Origin: a virus
DNA length: 64,000 bases
Strand: one strand, 5' to 3'
Virus record (IMG/VR): IMGVR_UViG_3300042908_000680
Coordinates: 1 to 64,000 of that record
In this document: piece by piece, positions 1-6,928 of the stretch
Layout: each line of letters starts with the position of its first letter
Numbering within the stretch: the stretch's first letter is position 1
Program-made: the position numbers and the translations under genes
Notes under the pieces: generated by a model
Databases searched by the model: none
What the model was told of the DNA's origin: nothing
Seen by the model: the letters and a program-made list of their open reading frames with translations, nothing else

Positions 1-92
1 TCCCATCCAGATATTACGACAATTTCTCCAGAATGAGTATATATTGATATGCCTATATTAGAAGTAAGTCTAATCGCTTCATCAAATGTCAT
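1..92 (-). CDS. hypothetical protein, truncated by window edge
   Basis: The first 30 codons of a minus-strand gene are visible, beginning MTFDEAIRLTS; its 3' end lies outside the window. The start overlaps the last 11 nt of the neighbouring glycosyltransferase gene, the usual packing here. Too little is present to assign a function. Confidence 0.6.
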   Translation of the reverse strand, partial: MTFDEAIRLTSNIGISIYTHSGEIVVISGW

Positions 93-729
93 ATAGTTTC
101 TCTTTTTCTACTATATCATAATAGTCTGGCGTGAATTCACCTTTTCTCATAGCCTCATTGTACCAAGGTGTATCCTGCTTGTCAAATAGTATATTGTGGT
201 GTACACGATTATTTAGTCTTTGTGATCCGCTTATCTCAAATTCCCAAGGGTTTTCTGATCCCCTTGTTATCAAACATGATTTAAAAAACTCTTTATTCCA
301 GATTGATGCTTGCATTGATATAGTATATAAACTGTTCTGTTGTAATCTGTATAAATTATCTATCAAATGAAATTTTTGGTATAAATTACTATCTTCATGT
401 ATTCCAAATCTATTTACCCCATTTTTTATAATGGACATATACATTTCAAATCTTGATCTTGGGATGGTTTTTCTCAAAAAATAGTCATCTTGCATCCATA
501 ATACGTAGTCTGTATCGACCATATTTAGAGCGTACTTGAGGCAATCCGAATATGGTATTTTGCCCGGTAGGATAGATTTAAAGCCATAATCGTTGAATTC
601 TAGGGTTTCAGATAGAAAATATCGTGATATATTTAGATTTTTATCCCAATATTTATCAAAAAGCCTAGCAAATTTCTTCCAAAGGAAGTTATATTTGTCA
701 CAAGTTCCGACTAATAAAGTAATGTTCAT
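82..729 (-). CDS. glycosyltransferase-like protein (GT-A type)
   Basis: 215 aa. The N-terminus (MNITLLVGTCDKY) is the first beta strand of a nucleotide-sugar binding fold, and the MQDDYF segment near residue 100 resembles the metal/nucleotide-binding DxD region of GT-A glycosyltransferases. The middle has aromatic and charged residues (WNKEFF, NPWEFE) as in bacterial and phage GT2-like enzymes. It would transfer a sugar to phage DNA, a virion protein or host surface glycan; the acceptor cannot be read. It lies apart from the late sugar cassette at 35-38.6 kb. Fold assignment is by motif only. Confidence 0.6.
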   Translation of the reverse strand: MNITLLVGTCDKYNFLWKKFARLFDKYWDKNLNISRYFLSETLEFNDYGFKSILPGKIPYSDCLKYALNMVDTDYVLWMQDDYFLRKTIPRSRFEMYMSIIKNGVNRFGIHEDSNLYQKFHLIDNLYRLQQNSLYTISMQASIWNKEFFKSCLITRGSENPWEFEISGSQRLNNRVHHNILFDKQDTPWYNEAMRKGEFTPDYYDIVEKEKLYDI

Positions 730-739
730 GTCAATTTGC

Positions 740-748
740 GTGTATAAT
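740..748 (+). promoter_or_regulatory. late-type promoter, GTGTATAAT
   Basis: GTGTATAAT lies 38 nt before the ATG of the only plus-strand gene in the left half. The same word occurs ahead of plus-strand units at 33209 and 58859, with a variant at 55850, and none has a recognisable -35 box. Confidence 0.6.
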
Positions 749-786
749 TGTATTGAGTACTCAATTTTTCATAAGGAGATAACACT

Positions 787-1146
787 ATGCCTCTCACACC
801 CGTTCAATCTGGACAATTAAATCCCGGTAGTAGTACATTTTTTGGATCTTCACTTGTTGCTGCTACTGGAGTAAACATTAGCCCCATGAGTGGAATATAT
901 ATTCCATTTAGCGCTCTTGAAAGTTATAAAATAGGTACTAGTGGTGATGTTAGGGAATTATTATACTCTATAGTAGACAAAATTAATACTGGTTTAACAA
1001 CTATGGGTATAAATACTTCATCAAATAAAGTAAGTACAACAAGCAGCATCTCATTCTTAGACGCAAATTCAGTCAGAAAATCATATGCTATGAACATGGA
1101 CTTGAATGTTACCGGTATGACATATGACGTTAAGGATGAAACTTGA
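787..1146 (+). CDS. probable virion protein, unknown function
   Basis: 119 aa, start supported by AAGGAG 9 nt upstream. The sequence is rich in Ser, Thr, Gly and Asn (MPLTPVQSGQLNPG, GVNISPMSGIYIPF) like the small structural proteins of the late region, with no enzyme motif. It is the only plus-strand gene among minus-strand genes, sits behind a GTGTATAAT late-type promoter and ends at a strong terminator, so it is probably a late monocistronic gene. A virion role is inferred from promoter and composition only. Confidence 0.65.
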   Translation: MPLTPVQSGQLNPGSSTFFGSSLVAATGVNISPMSGIYIPFSALESYKIGTSGDVRELLYSIVDKINTGLTTMGINTSSNKVSTTSSISFLDANSVRKSYAMNMDLNVTGMTYDVKDET

Positions 1147-1176
1147 TAGATAAGAAATAAACCAAAATTGGTTATG

Positions 1177-1210
1177 GGGAGTGGGCCTTTGGTCTACTCC
1201 CTTTTCTTTT
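1177..1210 (+). terminator. rho-independent terminator after the 787-1146 gene
   Basis: GGGAGTGGGCC, loop TTT, GGTCTACTCCC (11 bp with two G-U pairs) followed by TTTTCTTTT. The 3' arm contains the stop codon of the convergent protease gene, so the two genes share this DNA. Confidence 0.85.
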
Positions 1211-1958
1211 GAGTCTTTTGTCTTATCCAATCTAAAAAATTGCTGATCCTCGTATGTCCACTATCATCATTATACGTTGAGTCTGGCTTTTTGTCAAGGG
1301 TTGTGACGCAAGAATTTATACCAGCCAACTTGCCATCTATAAATAAACCTCCGCCACTATCCCCGCTACCTATTAAGAATTCAAGTTCTGTTCTATTTGA
1401 TATAGATGGACTGCAAATCAAAAGATCATTTTCTATTTTATCTATTTTGTTTGATCCACCCCTTCTCTTTTTATCTCCACCTTGTATTCCAGTTATAAAA
1501 GTGCCAGTTTTACCATAGCCAGCAATAGCACATATTTTGTCAACTTCATTTGATTCTTCGTATAGTTGTGGATAAAACTCAAGGTCTATATCTGAGGTTG
1601 TGTGGCATAGTGCTATGTCTGCAAATCCAAATTGCCTCTTTTCAAAATCTTCATGGCATATGATTTCATCTATAACTATAATCTGTTTTTTCTTTTCGTT
1701 GTGTAAAAAAGCAAATTTAGAGTCTTTTACAACATGAGCCGCCGTTAATACCCAGCGAGAATCTATAGCAACAGCAGAGGCTGAAAATAATCCCTCTTCG
1801 CTATCATAAGACCCCATTATCTCTAATACGCAATCAAACTTTTTACCGTATTCAATGTATTTTTCATCTGGAGTATTAGGATCTATTGTGCCAGCGTATA
1901 TATTAGGTATTAAACCAATAAGAAATCCAACTAGGAGGCTGTTGATAAGTTTGTTCAT
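1194..1958 (-). CDS. secreted trypsin-like serine protease (S1 family)
   Basis: 254 aa. The start is placed at the Met opening a signal peptide (MNKLINSLLVGFLIGLIPNI, cleavage likely after YAG) instead of a Met 13 codons upstream. All three catalytic residues of chymotrypsin-fold peptidases are present: His75 in TAAHV, Asp114 in ADIAL and Ser201 in GDSGGG. The protein should be exported and cut proteins in the periplasm or outside. Host-derived S1 proteases with signal peptides are rare in phages. The gene overlaps the HNH gene upstream by 56 nt, so the two are probably cotranscribed. Roles in entry, lysis or against competitors are all possible; none is shown. Confidence 0.9.
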   Translation of the reverse strand: MNKLINSLLVGFLIGLIPNIYAGTIDPNTPDEKYIEYGKKFDCVLEIMGSYDSEEGLFSASAVAIDSRWVLTAAHVVKDSKFAFLHNEKKKQIIVIDEIICHEDFEKRQFGFADIALCHTTSDIDLEFYPQLYEESNEVDKICAIAGYGKTGTFITGIQGGDKKRRGGSNKIDKIENDLLICSPSISNRTELEFLIGSGDSGGGLFIDGKLAGINSCVTTLDKKPDSTYNDDSGHTRISNFLDWIRQKTQKKRE

Positions 1959-2265
1959 TGTATGGCCTATTCTTGATTTTGAGTGATATTTGTTCACAAT
2001 CAGTGACTACATTTACATTCCAGCTTTTGTAGTCCATCAAATGGCCCAATAATAGATGACAATCAGAGCATAATGTTATTAAATTATCTGGATTTAATTC
2101 ATTACTTGGATCTAAATGATATGGTATTATGTGATGGACTTGTAGATCATTTTTTCTCCAACATGCCTGACAAATCGATTGGTGTTTTAAATGTTCCTTT
2201 CTGACGCTAGACCATTTTGGCGATCTAGAATAATCAGATATTTTGTTTCTCAACCAATTAAACAT
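1903..2265 (-). CDS. HNH endonuclease
   Basis: 120 aa. The HNH fold is shown by CQAC, then LQVHHIIPYH with the catalytic His, then LITLCSDCH, giving two zinc-binding Cys pairs around the active site. Size and architecture fit the free-standing HNH proteins common in phages. It may nick DNA in homing or packaging. It shares 56 nt with the protease gene and lies behind the motif at 2296-2306. Confidence 0.9.
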   Translation of the reverse strand: MFNWLRNKISDYSRSPKWSSVRKEHLKHQSICQACWRKNDLQVHHIIPYHLDPSNELNPDNLITLCSDCHLLLGHLMDYKSWNVNVVTDCEQISLKIKNRPYNEQTYQQPPSWISYWFNT

Positions 2266-2295
2266 AATTTTCCCATAAGATTAAAAAAACCCTTA

Positions 2296-2306
2296 TATAT
2301 ATACAC
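2296..2306 (-). promoter_or_regulatory. candidate promoter GTGTATATATA
   Basis: On the minus strand GTGTATATATA lies 30 nt before the HNH start codon. It is similar to the plus-strand late motifs and to the copy at 5579-5589, with no -35 box. AT-rich sequence makes chance matches possible. Confidence 0.35.
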
Positions 2307-2310
2307 TAAA

Positions 2311-2340
2311 TAAAAAAGGGGGTAGCTTTCGCCACCCCCT
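2311..2340 (-). terminator. rho-independent terminator after the Ig-like protein gene
   Basis: Minus-strand stem AGGGGGTGGC, loop GAAA, GCTACCCCCT, followed at once by TTTTTTATTT. It lies 29 nt beyond the stop codon of the 2370-2660 gene. Confidence 0.85.
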
Positions 2341-2369
2341 AATTCATTACTATATTAGGTAACTATTGT

Positions 2370-2660
2370 TCACTCTTCACGAACAAAAGCTACGCCAAAT
2401 TCACCCGGTGCTACGGGAGGTACAGTATCAACCGCAGTAAACTCAACGGTGGCTGGCGAACTTACATTGCCAGCATCGTCAACGTCTACTAGGGTTAGAA
2501 CAACACTATCATTATCTGAGAATGATAGCTCACCAAAACTGGTGGTATTTGCTGGGAAAGGTGATGTTGAACGAACTTCACCATTAACAGCCACTGAAAG
2601 TCTACGCTCTGCAACGTCACTATCAACAACTGGGCCAGCGGTTACATTATAAACTAGTGC
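2370..2660 (-). CDS. small Ig/fibronectin-like beta-sandwich protein
   Basis: 96 aa from MALVYNVTAGP; AGAGAGGAA before this ATG decides the start over an upstream in-frame Met. Alternating hydrophobic strands and the segment LVDVDDAGNVSSPATVEFTAVDTVPP match Ig-like or FN3 modules found in phage surface proteins, which bind carbohydrate or decorate capsids. There is no signal peptide or catalytic motif. It is a single-gene unit closed by a clear terminator, and its GC-rich codons suggest strong expression. Confidence 0.65.
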   Translation of the reverse strand, partial: ALVYNVTAGPVVDSDVAERRLSVAVNGEVRSTSPFPANTTSFGELSFSDNDSVVLTLVDVDDAGNVSSPATVEFTAVDTVPPVAPGEFGVAFVREE

Positions 2661-2790
2661 CATAGAAAATTCCTCTCTGTATAAAAAATCACATTTAAAT
2701 GCTATAGGATAGATACTACGCATATCCATCTTTCGCAAAACTTTTAGGTATCTATTAAATAGTCTGTCATTTAGCCATAAAAACATAAAT

Positions 2791-2961
2791 CTACTCTGCT
2801 TTGTATGTTAGCTCATCTACCTTTTCCATTATTATACTCATCTTGTGCTCATTTACACTGTGGCTCTGATTAATTTCATTAAGTATGTCAATATATAGTA
2901 AATTTACCGATAAAGATGATACTAATATTGAAAGTAATAATGCTACAAATGTATATTTCAT
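2791..2961 (-). CDS. small membrane-anchored protein
   Basis: 56 aa from MKYTFVALL, chosen because AAGGAG lies 8 nt upstream. Residues 3-24 are one membrane segment or signal anchor, followed by a polar tail (NEINQSHSVNEHKMSIIMEKVDEL) likely to be helical. Function unknown; a spanin or Rz-like role is conceivable but no lysis gene is adjacent. Confidence 0.6.
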   Translation of the reverse strand: MKYTFVALLLSILVSSLSVNLLYIDILNEINQSHSVNEHKMSIIMEKVDELTYKAE

Positions 2962-2996
2962 GAATAAACTCCTTAAGGTGGGATATTTTAGGTAGG

Positions 2997-3200
2997 CTAC
3001 CATTTTATACACCAACCGGGGGGTTTGTCGTTGTCTAAAATGGCTTTTCTTTCTTCTCTAAGTAGGGCTATTTCTTTTCTTTGGGTTTTTACTTCCAGTT
3101 TTAATGATTCTACTGTATTTTTAAGGGATTCTATCTCCCTCAATAGTCTATTTATATAGTCATCAGTATCTACTGGGAAGTCATTTATATTAATCTTCAT
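2997..3200 (-). CDS. small coiled-coil protein
   Basis: 67 aa. Residues 15-55 form a heptad-rich coiled coil (INRLLREIESLKNTVESLKL onward), with a short PPGWCIKW tail. It overlaps the upstream HNH gene by 11 nt. Unknown function; probably oligomeric. Confidence 0.65.
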   Translation of the reverse strand: MKININDFPVDTDDYINRLLREIESLKNTVESLKLEVKTQRKEIALLREERKAILDNDKPPGWCIKW

Positions 3201-3747
3201 CTATTGACCCATAATGTTTTAGTGCCGCCCTAGCATTTTGCTTGTGGGTTACTCTCTCTAAATTATCAAGACTGTTATTAGACTTATCGTGATCTATGTG
3301 ATTTACAATGAATAACTCTCTTAGAAAAACTTTAATAGATTCTGGAGTATTTTTATAGTCTTCTGCGTTGATTTCTTTTGGTAGGTTTTCATCAAATGGT
3401 TTCCAGCTATCAATTACTAATTTATGAACTCGACAATTTAATGATTGTTTTTTGGATCCTTTTGAGGTATATGCATAATCAAAAGTACCACAATTAAATG
3501 TAATATCTATACCAGCATATCCTTTTTTACACATACGAGCTTTTAAAAGTTTTTTATGCGAAGAATCAAAAATAAAAAGAAAATGACCTTTTTCCCCAAT
3601 AATTTGTTTCAAATGAGAATATATATTACCACTTTTTGAAACACTATATTCTTTTATAGGAATTCCATTTAAGATTACTGTGGTTAACTCTTCTTCATCG
3701 TCTATTTGATCTTCTGAAAAATCAAACTCTAGTTGATTCATTTGCAT
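3190..3747 (-). CDS. HNH endonuclease (HNH_3/NUMOD-like)
   Basis: 185 aa; the start MQMNQLEF has GGGAGGG 6 nt upstream. The C-terminus IVNHIDHDKSNNSLDNLERV followed by THKQNARAA is the HNH_3 motif (NHIDG-N---NL--VT--QN) of group I-type homing nucleases. The N-terminal half (YSVSKSGNIYSHL) resembles a NUMOD4-like DNA-binding segment. It is probably a free-standing homing endonuclease. It overlaps the genes on both sides. Confidence 0.85.
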   Translation of the reverse strand: MQMNQLEFDFSEDQIDDEEELTTVILNGIPIKEYSVSKSGNIYSHLKQIIGEKGHFLFIFDSSHKKLLKARMCKKGYAGIDITFNCGTFDYAYTSKGSKKQSLNCRVHKLVIDSWKPFDENLPKEINAEDYKNTPESIKVFLRELFIVNHIDHDKSNNSLDNLERVTHKQNARAALKHYGSIDED

Positions 3748-4012
3748 ACAAAGCCCTCCCAAGTGCTATCCTAACACCAAGTTTCTTATCATAGTTATCT
3801 TCTGTGCTACAAATGGCAAGACCATGCAAACGTTCACCATTAGGAGAATCAATAATAACTTCAGTAGAACCGCCCTTGGTATCTGGTCCGATAATCCCAT
3901 CAGTATAACCATAGACTCTCTTGCCATTTTGCCAAGCATGATATCCATTATAAAGACGGTTGTGAAAAACCTTTACTTTGTATCCACTATCTTGTAATTG
4001 TTTAACGTTCAT
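3722..4012 (-). CDS. hypothetical protein
   Basis: 96 aa with AAAGGT before the start. It has a basic, Gly/Tyr-rich centre (NGYHAWQNGKRVYGYTDGI) and the segment STEVIIDSPNGERLHGLAIC, suggesting a compact alpha/beta fold. The end overlaps the HNH gene. No family recognised. Confidence 0.6.
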   Translation of the reverse strand: MNVKQLQDSGYKVKVFHNRLYNGYHAWQNGKRVYGYTDGIIGPDTKGGSTEVIIDSPNGERLHGLAICSTEDNYDKKLGVRIALGRALYANESTRV

Positions 4013-4037
4013 TATTCAACCTTTCATAAAAAAATAA

Positions 4038-4124
4038 CGGAAGAAGTAGGATTCGAACCCACGGAAGTTTTTACGCTTCTTCTGATTAGTAATCAGATGC
4101 ATTAGTCCACTCTGCCATTCTTCC
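4038..4124 (-). tRNA. tRNA-Ser(ACT)
   Basis: 87 nt: acceptor GGAAGAA/TTCTTCC, discriminator G73 (serine-type), long variable arm GAAG...CTTC and T-arm GGTTCGAATCC. Anticodon stem TCTGA/TCAGA with loop TTACTAA gives anticodon ACT, which reads AGU. Bacterial Ser tRNAs for AGY normally have GCT, so the A34 form is unusual. No CCA is encoded; a T-rich run follows. Confidence 0.9.
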
Positions 4125-4129
4125 TACTA

Positions 4130-4158
4130 ATTGTATCTCTATTAGTTGCTATTGTCAA
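4130..4158 (-). promoter_or_regulatory. sigma70-like promoter for tRNA-Ser
   Basis: Minus strand TTGACA, 17 nt, TACAAT. The -35 box begins 1 nt after the CCA end of the tmRNA. Confidence 0.65.
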
Positions 4159-4159
4159 G

Positions 4160-4507
4160 TGGAGGCGGCGAGAATCGAACTCGCGTCCAGAATAATTTCA
4201 ATATAAACATCTACATCCTTAGTTAGTTGTTATCGCACAGCTAACAAAACTAACAGAATTATCTGTGTCAGATTGAATACAATCATTACCCCCATTTATG
4301 TTTGGTGAGGATACCATATCCGATTATCGGAGTCAGCATGATTGGGCAATACGGTTCATGCCACCGCACTCTTGCCTAACTAGGTCAGGCAGCGAGAGCG
4401 AAACGAGTTTCGCCAACTAACATTTTAATCGACTTTTATACTGGCCGGTCGATTAACCAGTGGATGCCATCTATATATCCGTTTACCTGTCGATACCTTT
4501 CGCCCCC
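4160..4507 (-). ncRNA. ssrA: transfer-messenger RNA (tmRNA)
   Basis: 348 nt. The 5' end GGGGGCGAAAGGTATCGACAGG and 3' end GACGCGAGTTCGATTCTCGC plus CGCCTCCA are the tRNA-like domain. The acceptor pairs GGGGGCG with CGCCTCC, leaving a third-pair G-U (the alanine identity signal) and an encoded CCA. A pseudoknot like PK1 is visible (ACTGG/CCAGT with AATCGAC/GTCGATT). A reading frame of nine codons ending in FALAA and TGA supplies the degradation tag. tmRNA rescues stalled ribosomes. The RNA begins 2 nt after the stop of a glycosyltransferase gene, so it may be processed from that transcript. Confidence 0.95.
4385..4414 (-). other. tmRNA tag reading frame, GETRFALAA-stop
   Basis: The sequence TTAGTT before GGC matches the position and form of the bases before the resume codon of E. 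coli tmRNA (ATAGTC before GCA). Reading from GGC gives GETRFALAA then TGA. With the alanine carried by tmRNA the tag would be AGETRFALAA, ending in the protease-recognised LAA. The resume codon is assigned by analogy. Confidence 0.8.
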
Positions 4508-4508
4508 T

Positions 4509-5198
4509 TTATATGTACCATAAATTACAATATTTGAAACGATTTATTTTATTATCTATGCCTATTAGACAATTATTATGTACTATAATTGCATCTTCTA
4601 ACGACCTTCCATCATGAAAACACATTCCATTTAAGAATTTATCTTTATCCAAATATTCATAGTAATCTTCTGGAATAATCTTATTAATTAGTAAATGATT
4701 TATGAGTTCTTGATCAGTTCCAGTGTTAGTTTTAAATTGTTCTATACTATCTATTACTATTTGTAAAAATTTATTAGAGTACTCATCATGATTAAAAACC
4801 ATAAATCCAGCACAGGCAGTCGCGTGAGGAAATTCGTTTTGTAGTAATACTTTTTTAGTATTGAATGATTTTCTCGGATCTTGTTTAAATATTACATCAC
4901 AATCTGTATAACAAATTTCACCATACTTATCATAATTTTCTTTAATTGCATTTAACTTAATCCACATTAAATCTCTAAATTTGTCTTCAATACTCTGTGA
5001 ATAATCGTAATATTCTGTTAGTTCTTGATCGATAAATAAGTAGCTATTCTTATGAAATTTAGACATATCTTCAAATGCAAATTTATCTATACACGCCACA
5101 ATAAAATCATCGTCGCTTATTCCAGAAAGTCTGGCACTTGCGATGAGATTTTTGCATATTTCTATGCATCCATTATTTGTGTATGTTAAAAATTTCAT
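4509..5198 (-). CDS. nucleotide-diphospho-sugar transferase (GT77-like)
   Basis: 229 aa. YTDCDVIFKQDP (about residues 96-107) is the metal-binding DxD motif of the Nucleotid_trans family. CAGFMVFNH and TDQELINHLL follow in the family's order. It probably transfers a sugar from a nucleotide donor to a glycan or protein. Its ATG overlaps the thioredoxin stop by 4 nt, so the two are translated together. The tmRNA starts directly after the stop codon. Confidence 0.8.
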   Translation of the reverse strand: MKFLTYTNNGCIEICKNLIASARLSGISDDDFIVACIDKFAFEDMSKFHKNSYLFIDQELTEYYDYSQSIEDKFRDLMWIKLNAIKENYDKYGEICYTDCDVIFKQDPRKSFNTKKVLLQNEFPHATACAGFMVFNHDEYSNKFLQIVIDSIEQFKTNTGTDQELINHLLINKIIPEDYYEYLDKDKFLNGMCFHDGRSLEDAIIVHNNCLIGIDNKINRFKYCNLWYI

Positions 5199-5536
5199 TT
5201 TAAGAAGTTTATTAAACTGCTCGGCCCATTATAGCCAATTTTTCTTCCCTTCTCTTTACCATTTTCAAAAACCACAAAGGCAGGGATCGTCTTTATATTG
5301 TAGCCTTCAACGATGTCTTTGTCAACATCAAAATTTACGTCTACGATGGTATAATTTTTTACAATCTCTGATAATTGTGGGTCATTTTTCATATCATTCT
5401 TAGCTACGTGGCAATATTTACACCAATCGGCGGAAAATATGATTAGAACTTTTTCGTTTGTGTTATCAAAAGCAAAAGCAGAAGCGATAGATATTAAACA
5501 CGAAATCAAAAGAACAGATACTAGTGTATTTCTCAT
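5195..5536 (-). CDS. exported thioredoxin-fold protein
   Basis: 113 aa. A signal peptide (residues 1-20, ending SASA) precedes a thioredoxin domain with active site WCKYC (Cys39, Cys42) and the cis-proline in TIPAF (Pro85). It probably acts outside the cytoplasm in disulfide exchange. The CKYC site differs from thioredoxin (CGPC) and resembles thiol-disulfide carriers. GGAGGG lies upstream and a possible promoter at 5579-5589. Cys-rich exported partners such as the 10265-10474 protein could be substrates, but this is inference. Confidence 0.85.
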   Translation of the reverse strand: MRNTLVSVLLISCLISIASAFAFDNTNEKVLIIFSADWCKYCHVAKNDMKNDPQLSEIVKNYTIVDVNFDVDKDIVEGYNIKTIPAFVVFENGKEKGRKIGYNGPSSLINFLK

Positions 5537-5578
5537 GCTATAACCCTCCAGTTGGTAAATAATATATTCTACCTTGAA

Positions 5579-5589
5579 TATATATACAC
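5579..5589 (-). promoter_or_regulatory. candidate promoter GTGTATATATA
   Basis: Located 43 nt before the thioredoxin ATG on the minus strand. The same word as at 2296-2306, without a -35 box. Confidence 0.35.
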
Positions 5590-5596
5590 TTTTTAA

Positions 5597-5785
5597 TCAA
5601 TCATTATTATCAACACCACCCTCGTATGTTAACTTGGGTATTAAATCATCATTTGTTTGTTCTACCTTTTTGATAGTAATTATCAAGAATGTATCTCCAT
5701 GATGATTTCCACCATCCAGTAATTTTTTCAGAGCATTACATACCTTTTCGCATGTAAGTTCTGGATTTATTTTAAAACAAATCAT
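5597..5785 (-). CDS. hypothetical protein
   Basis: 62 aa (MICFKINPELTCEKVCNALK onward). It has two Cys near the N-terminus and a helix-strand pattern, with no known motif. Its ATG overlaps the stop of the 30-aa membrane gene by 4 nt. Confidence 0.6.
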   Translation of the reverse strand: MICFKINPELTCEKVCNALKKLLDGGNHHGDTFLIITIKKVEQTNDDLIPKLTYEGGVDNND

Positions 5786-5874
5786 CTTTTCTCAATTTGA
5801 CAGATTATTACTGTGACTATTGCACATATAATATATACTATGCCCAATATTGTCCAAGCAGTTGTTTCATTCAT
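5782..5874 (-). CDS. 30-aa single-pass membrane microprotein
   Basis: Reads MNETTAWTILGIVYIICAIV onward and ends CQIEKR: one hydrophobic helix with a basic end. ATGA coupling to the next gene and an 8-nt overlap with the previous one support it as real. Function unknown. Confidence 0.6.
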   Translation of the reverse strand: MNETTAWTILGIVYIICAIVTVIICQIEKR

Positions 5875-6079
5875 TTAAATTAACCTCAATCTCTGCCCCA
5901 TCAAATACCCAATGATCTATACTATCTATATAGTTGTGGGTTGGAATTGGTTCATTTACAATTTTGAATTTAACGTCAAATATACCACTAATTCCTTGAT
6001 TCTGATAAAGATACTTTATAATAGCATCCTTAACATCTTCATCGCTCATAGTTATATGAGTCTTGTTATTAATCTTCAT
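5867..6079 (-). CDS. hypothetical protein
   Basis: 70 aa from MKINNKTHITMSD, chosen because TTGGAG lies 5 nt upstream. Acidic, with an alternating strand pattern near the C-terminus (WVFDGAEIEVNL). No family recognised. Overlaps the coiled-coil gene by 11 nt. Confidence 0.6.
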   Translation of the reverse strand: MKINNKTHITMSDEDVKDAIIKYLYQNQGISGIFDVKFKIVNEPIPTHNYIDSIDHWVFDGAEIEVNLNE

Positions 6080-6266
6080 GGTTCTCCAAAACAAATTTTT
6101 TGCTCTGCTCATTAAATAGTTTAGATATTAGATAGAATCTTTCATTTTCTAAGTATTGAATTTGTTCGTTTATGAAATCTATTCGCTTTTTAGTATCTTG
6201 TATACCTATACTGTTTTCGTACTTTTCTTTCATATACTCATTTAGTTGTTGTTCTCTTTTACTCAT
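6069..6266 (-). CDS. small coiled-coil protein
   Basis: 65 aa, almost wholly charged helix (KKRIDFINEQIQYLENERFY). Its start codon overlaps the stop of the 47-aa gene (ATGAGTAA). Unknown function. Confidence 0.6.
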   Translation of the reverse strand: MSKREQQLNEYMKEKYENSIGIQDTKKRIDFINEQIQYLENERFYLISKLFNEQSKKFVLENHED

Positions 6267-6402
6267 TGGTTATTGCCTTTAGCTTTTTTGTGATATTCTC
6301 TATAGTTTTAATAACCGGTGCTGTTAATGCATAGTCTTTCTTATATGCTTGTATAGCGTCTATAATCTTCCAAGCTTCATTTTTATTAATATCAATGTTC
6401 AT
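6259..6402 (-). CDS. hypothetical protein, 47 aa
   Basis: Starts MNIDINKNEAWKIIDAIQAY; a helical protein with Lys-rich C-terminus. The start overlaps the upstream stop by 4 nt (ATGA) and its stop overlaps the next start, so it fits the coupled gene chain exactly. Confidence 0.6.
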   Translation of the reverse strand: MNIDINKNEAWKIIDAIQAYKKDYALTAPVIKTIENITKKLKAITNE

Positions 6403-6566
6403 ACAAATAACCTGTCCTTTAGTAATTCTGCAATAGTTTTGTTAATATTGATTCCGTTTACAACTATTTCTTTGTCAGAATCATATTCATCAATTTCCAT
6501 ATATTTCATAGCATTATTGAAACACCAAAAGATAGCAAACTTTTGTTCAGTTGTCAGATTATCCAT
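6399..6566 (-). CDS. hypothetical protein, 55 aa
   Basis: Starts MDNLTTEQKFAIFWCFNNAM, then an acidic segment and DKEIVVNG. Linked to its neighbours by TAATG and ATGA junctions. No family recognised. Confidence 0.6.
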   Translation of the reverse strand: MDNLTTEQKFAIFWCFNNAMKYMEIDEYDSDKEIVVNGININKTIAELLKDRLFV

Positions 6567-6928
6567 TATTTCCACTCATTCCTATAAATTCCCGGTTGTA
6601 ATCTTGGCTCATAAGGTTTAACAGTCCATCCCATCATCATCAAATCTAATTTAATTTCGTCAGTAACAACCCCCTCATTGCCAGAACAATACCAATCTAT
6701 GTATTCTCCACTATTGATTATATCAGCTACTATACCGCCAGACATTCTCCATGAGCAACTCCACTCTTTATCACCATAAAAGAATCTGTTATTACACAAA
6801 GCCCCATATAGGTCTGTGCAATAGACTTGGCTATTAACACATTTGACTACTATGCGTTCATTATTAATGAGATCATATTCTAAGTCTGGCTTATCAAAAA
6901 CTGCTTTTAGTGTATCATTTAAGTCCAT
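6566..6928 (-). CDS. hypothetical protein
   Basis: 120 aa with several Cys and Trp (WSCSWRMSGGIVADI, EYIDWYCSGNEGVVTDE). The end (MMMGWTVKPYEPRLQPGIYR) looks like a folded beta-rich module. No known family. Overlaps the gene upstream by 10 nt. Confidence 0.65.
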   Translation of the reverse strand: MDLNDTLKAVFDKPDLEYDLINNERIVVKCVNSQVYCTDLYGALCNNRFFYGDKEWSCSWRMSGGIVADIINSGEYIDWYCSGNEGVVTDEIKLDLMMMGWTVKPYEPRLQPGIYRNEWK

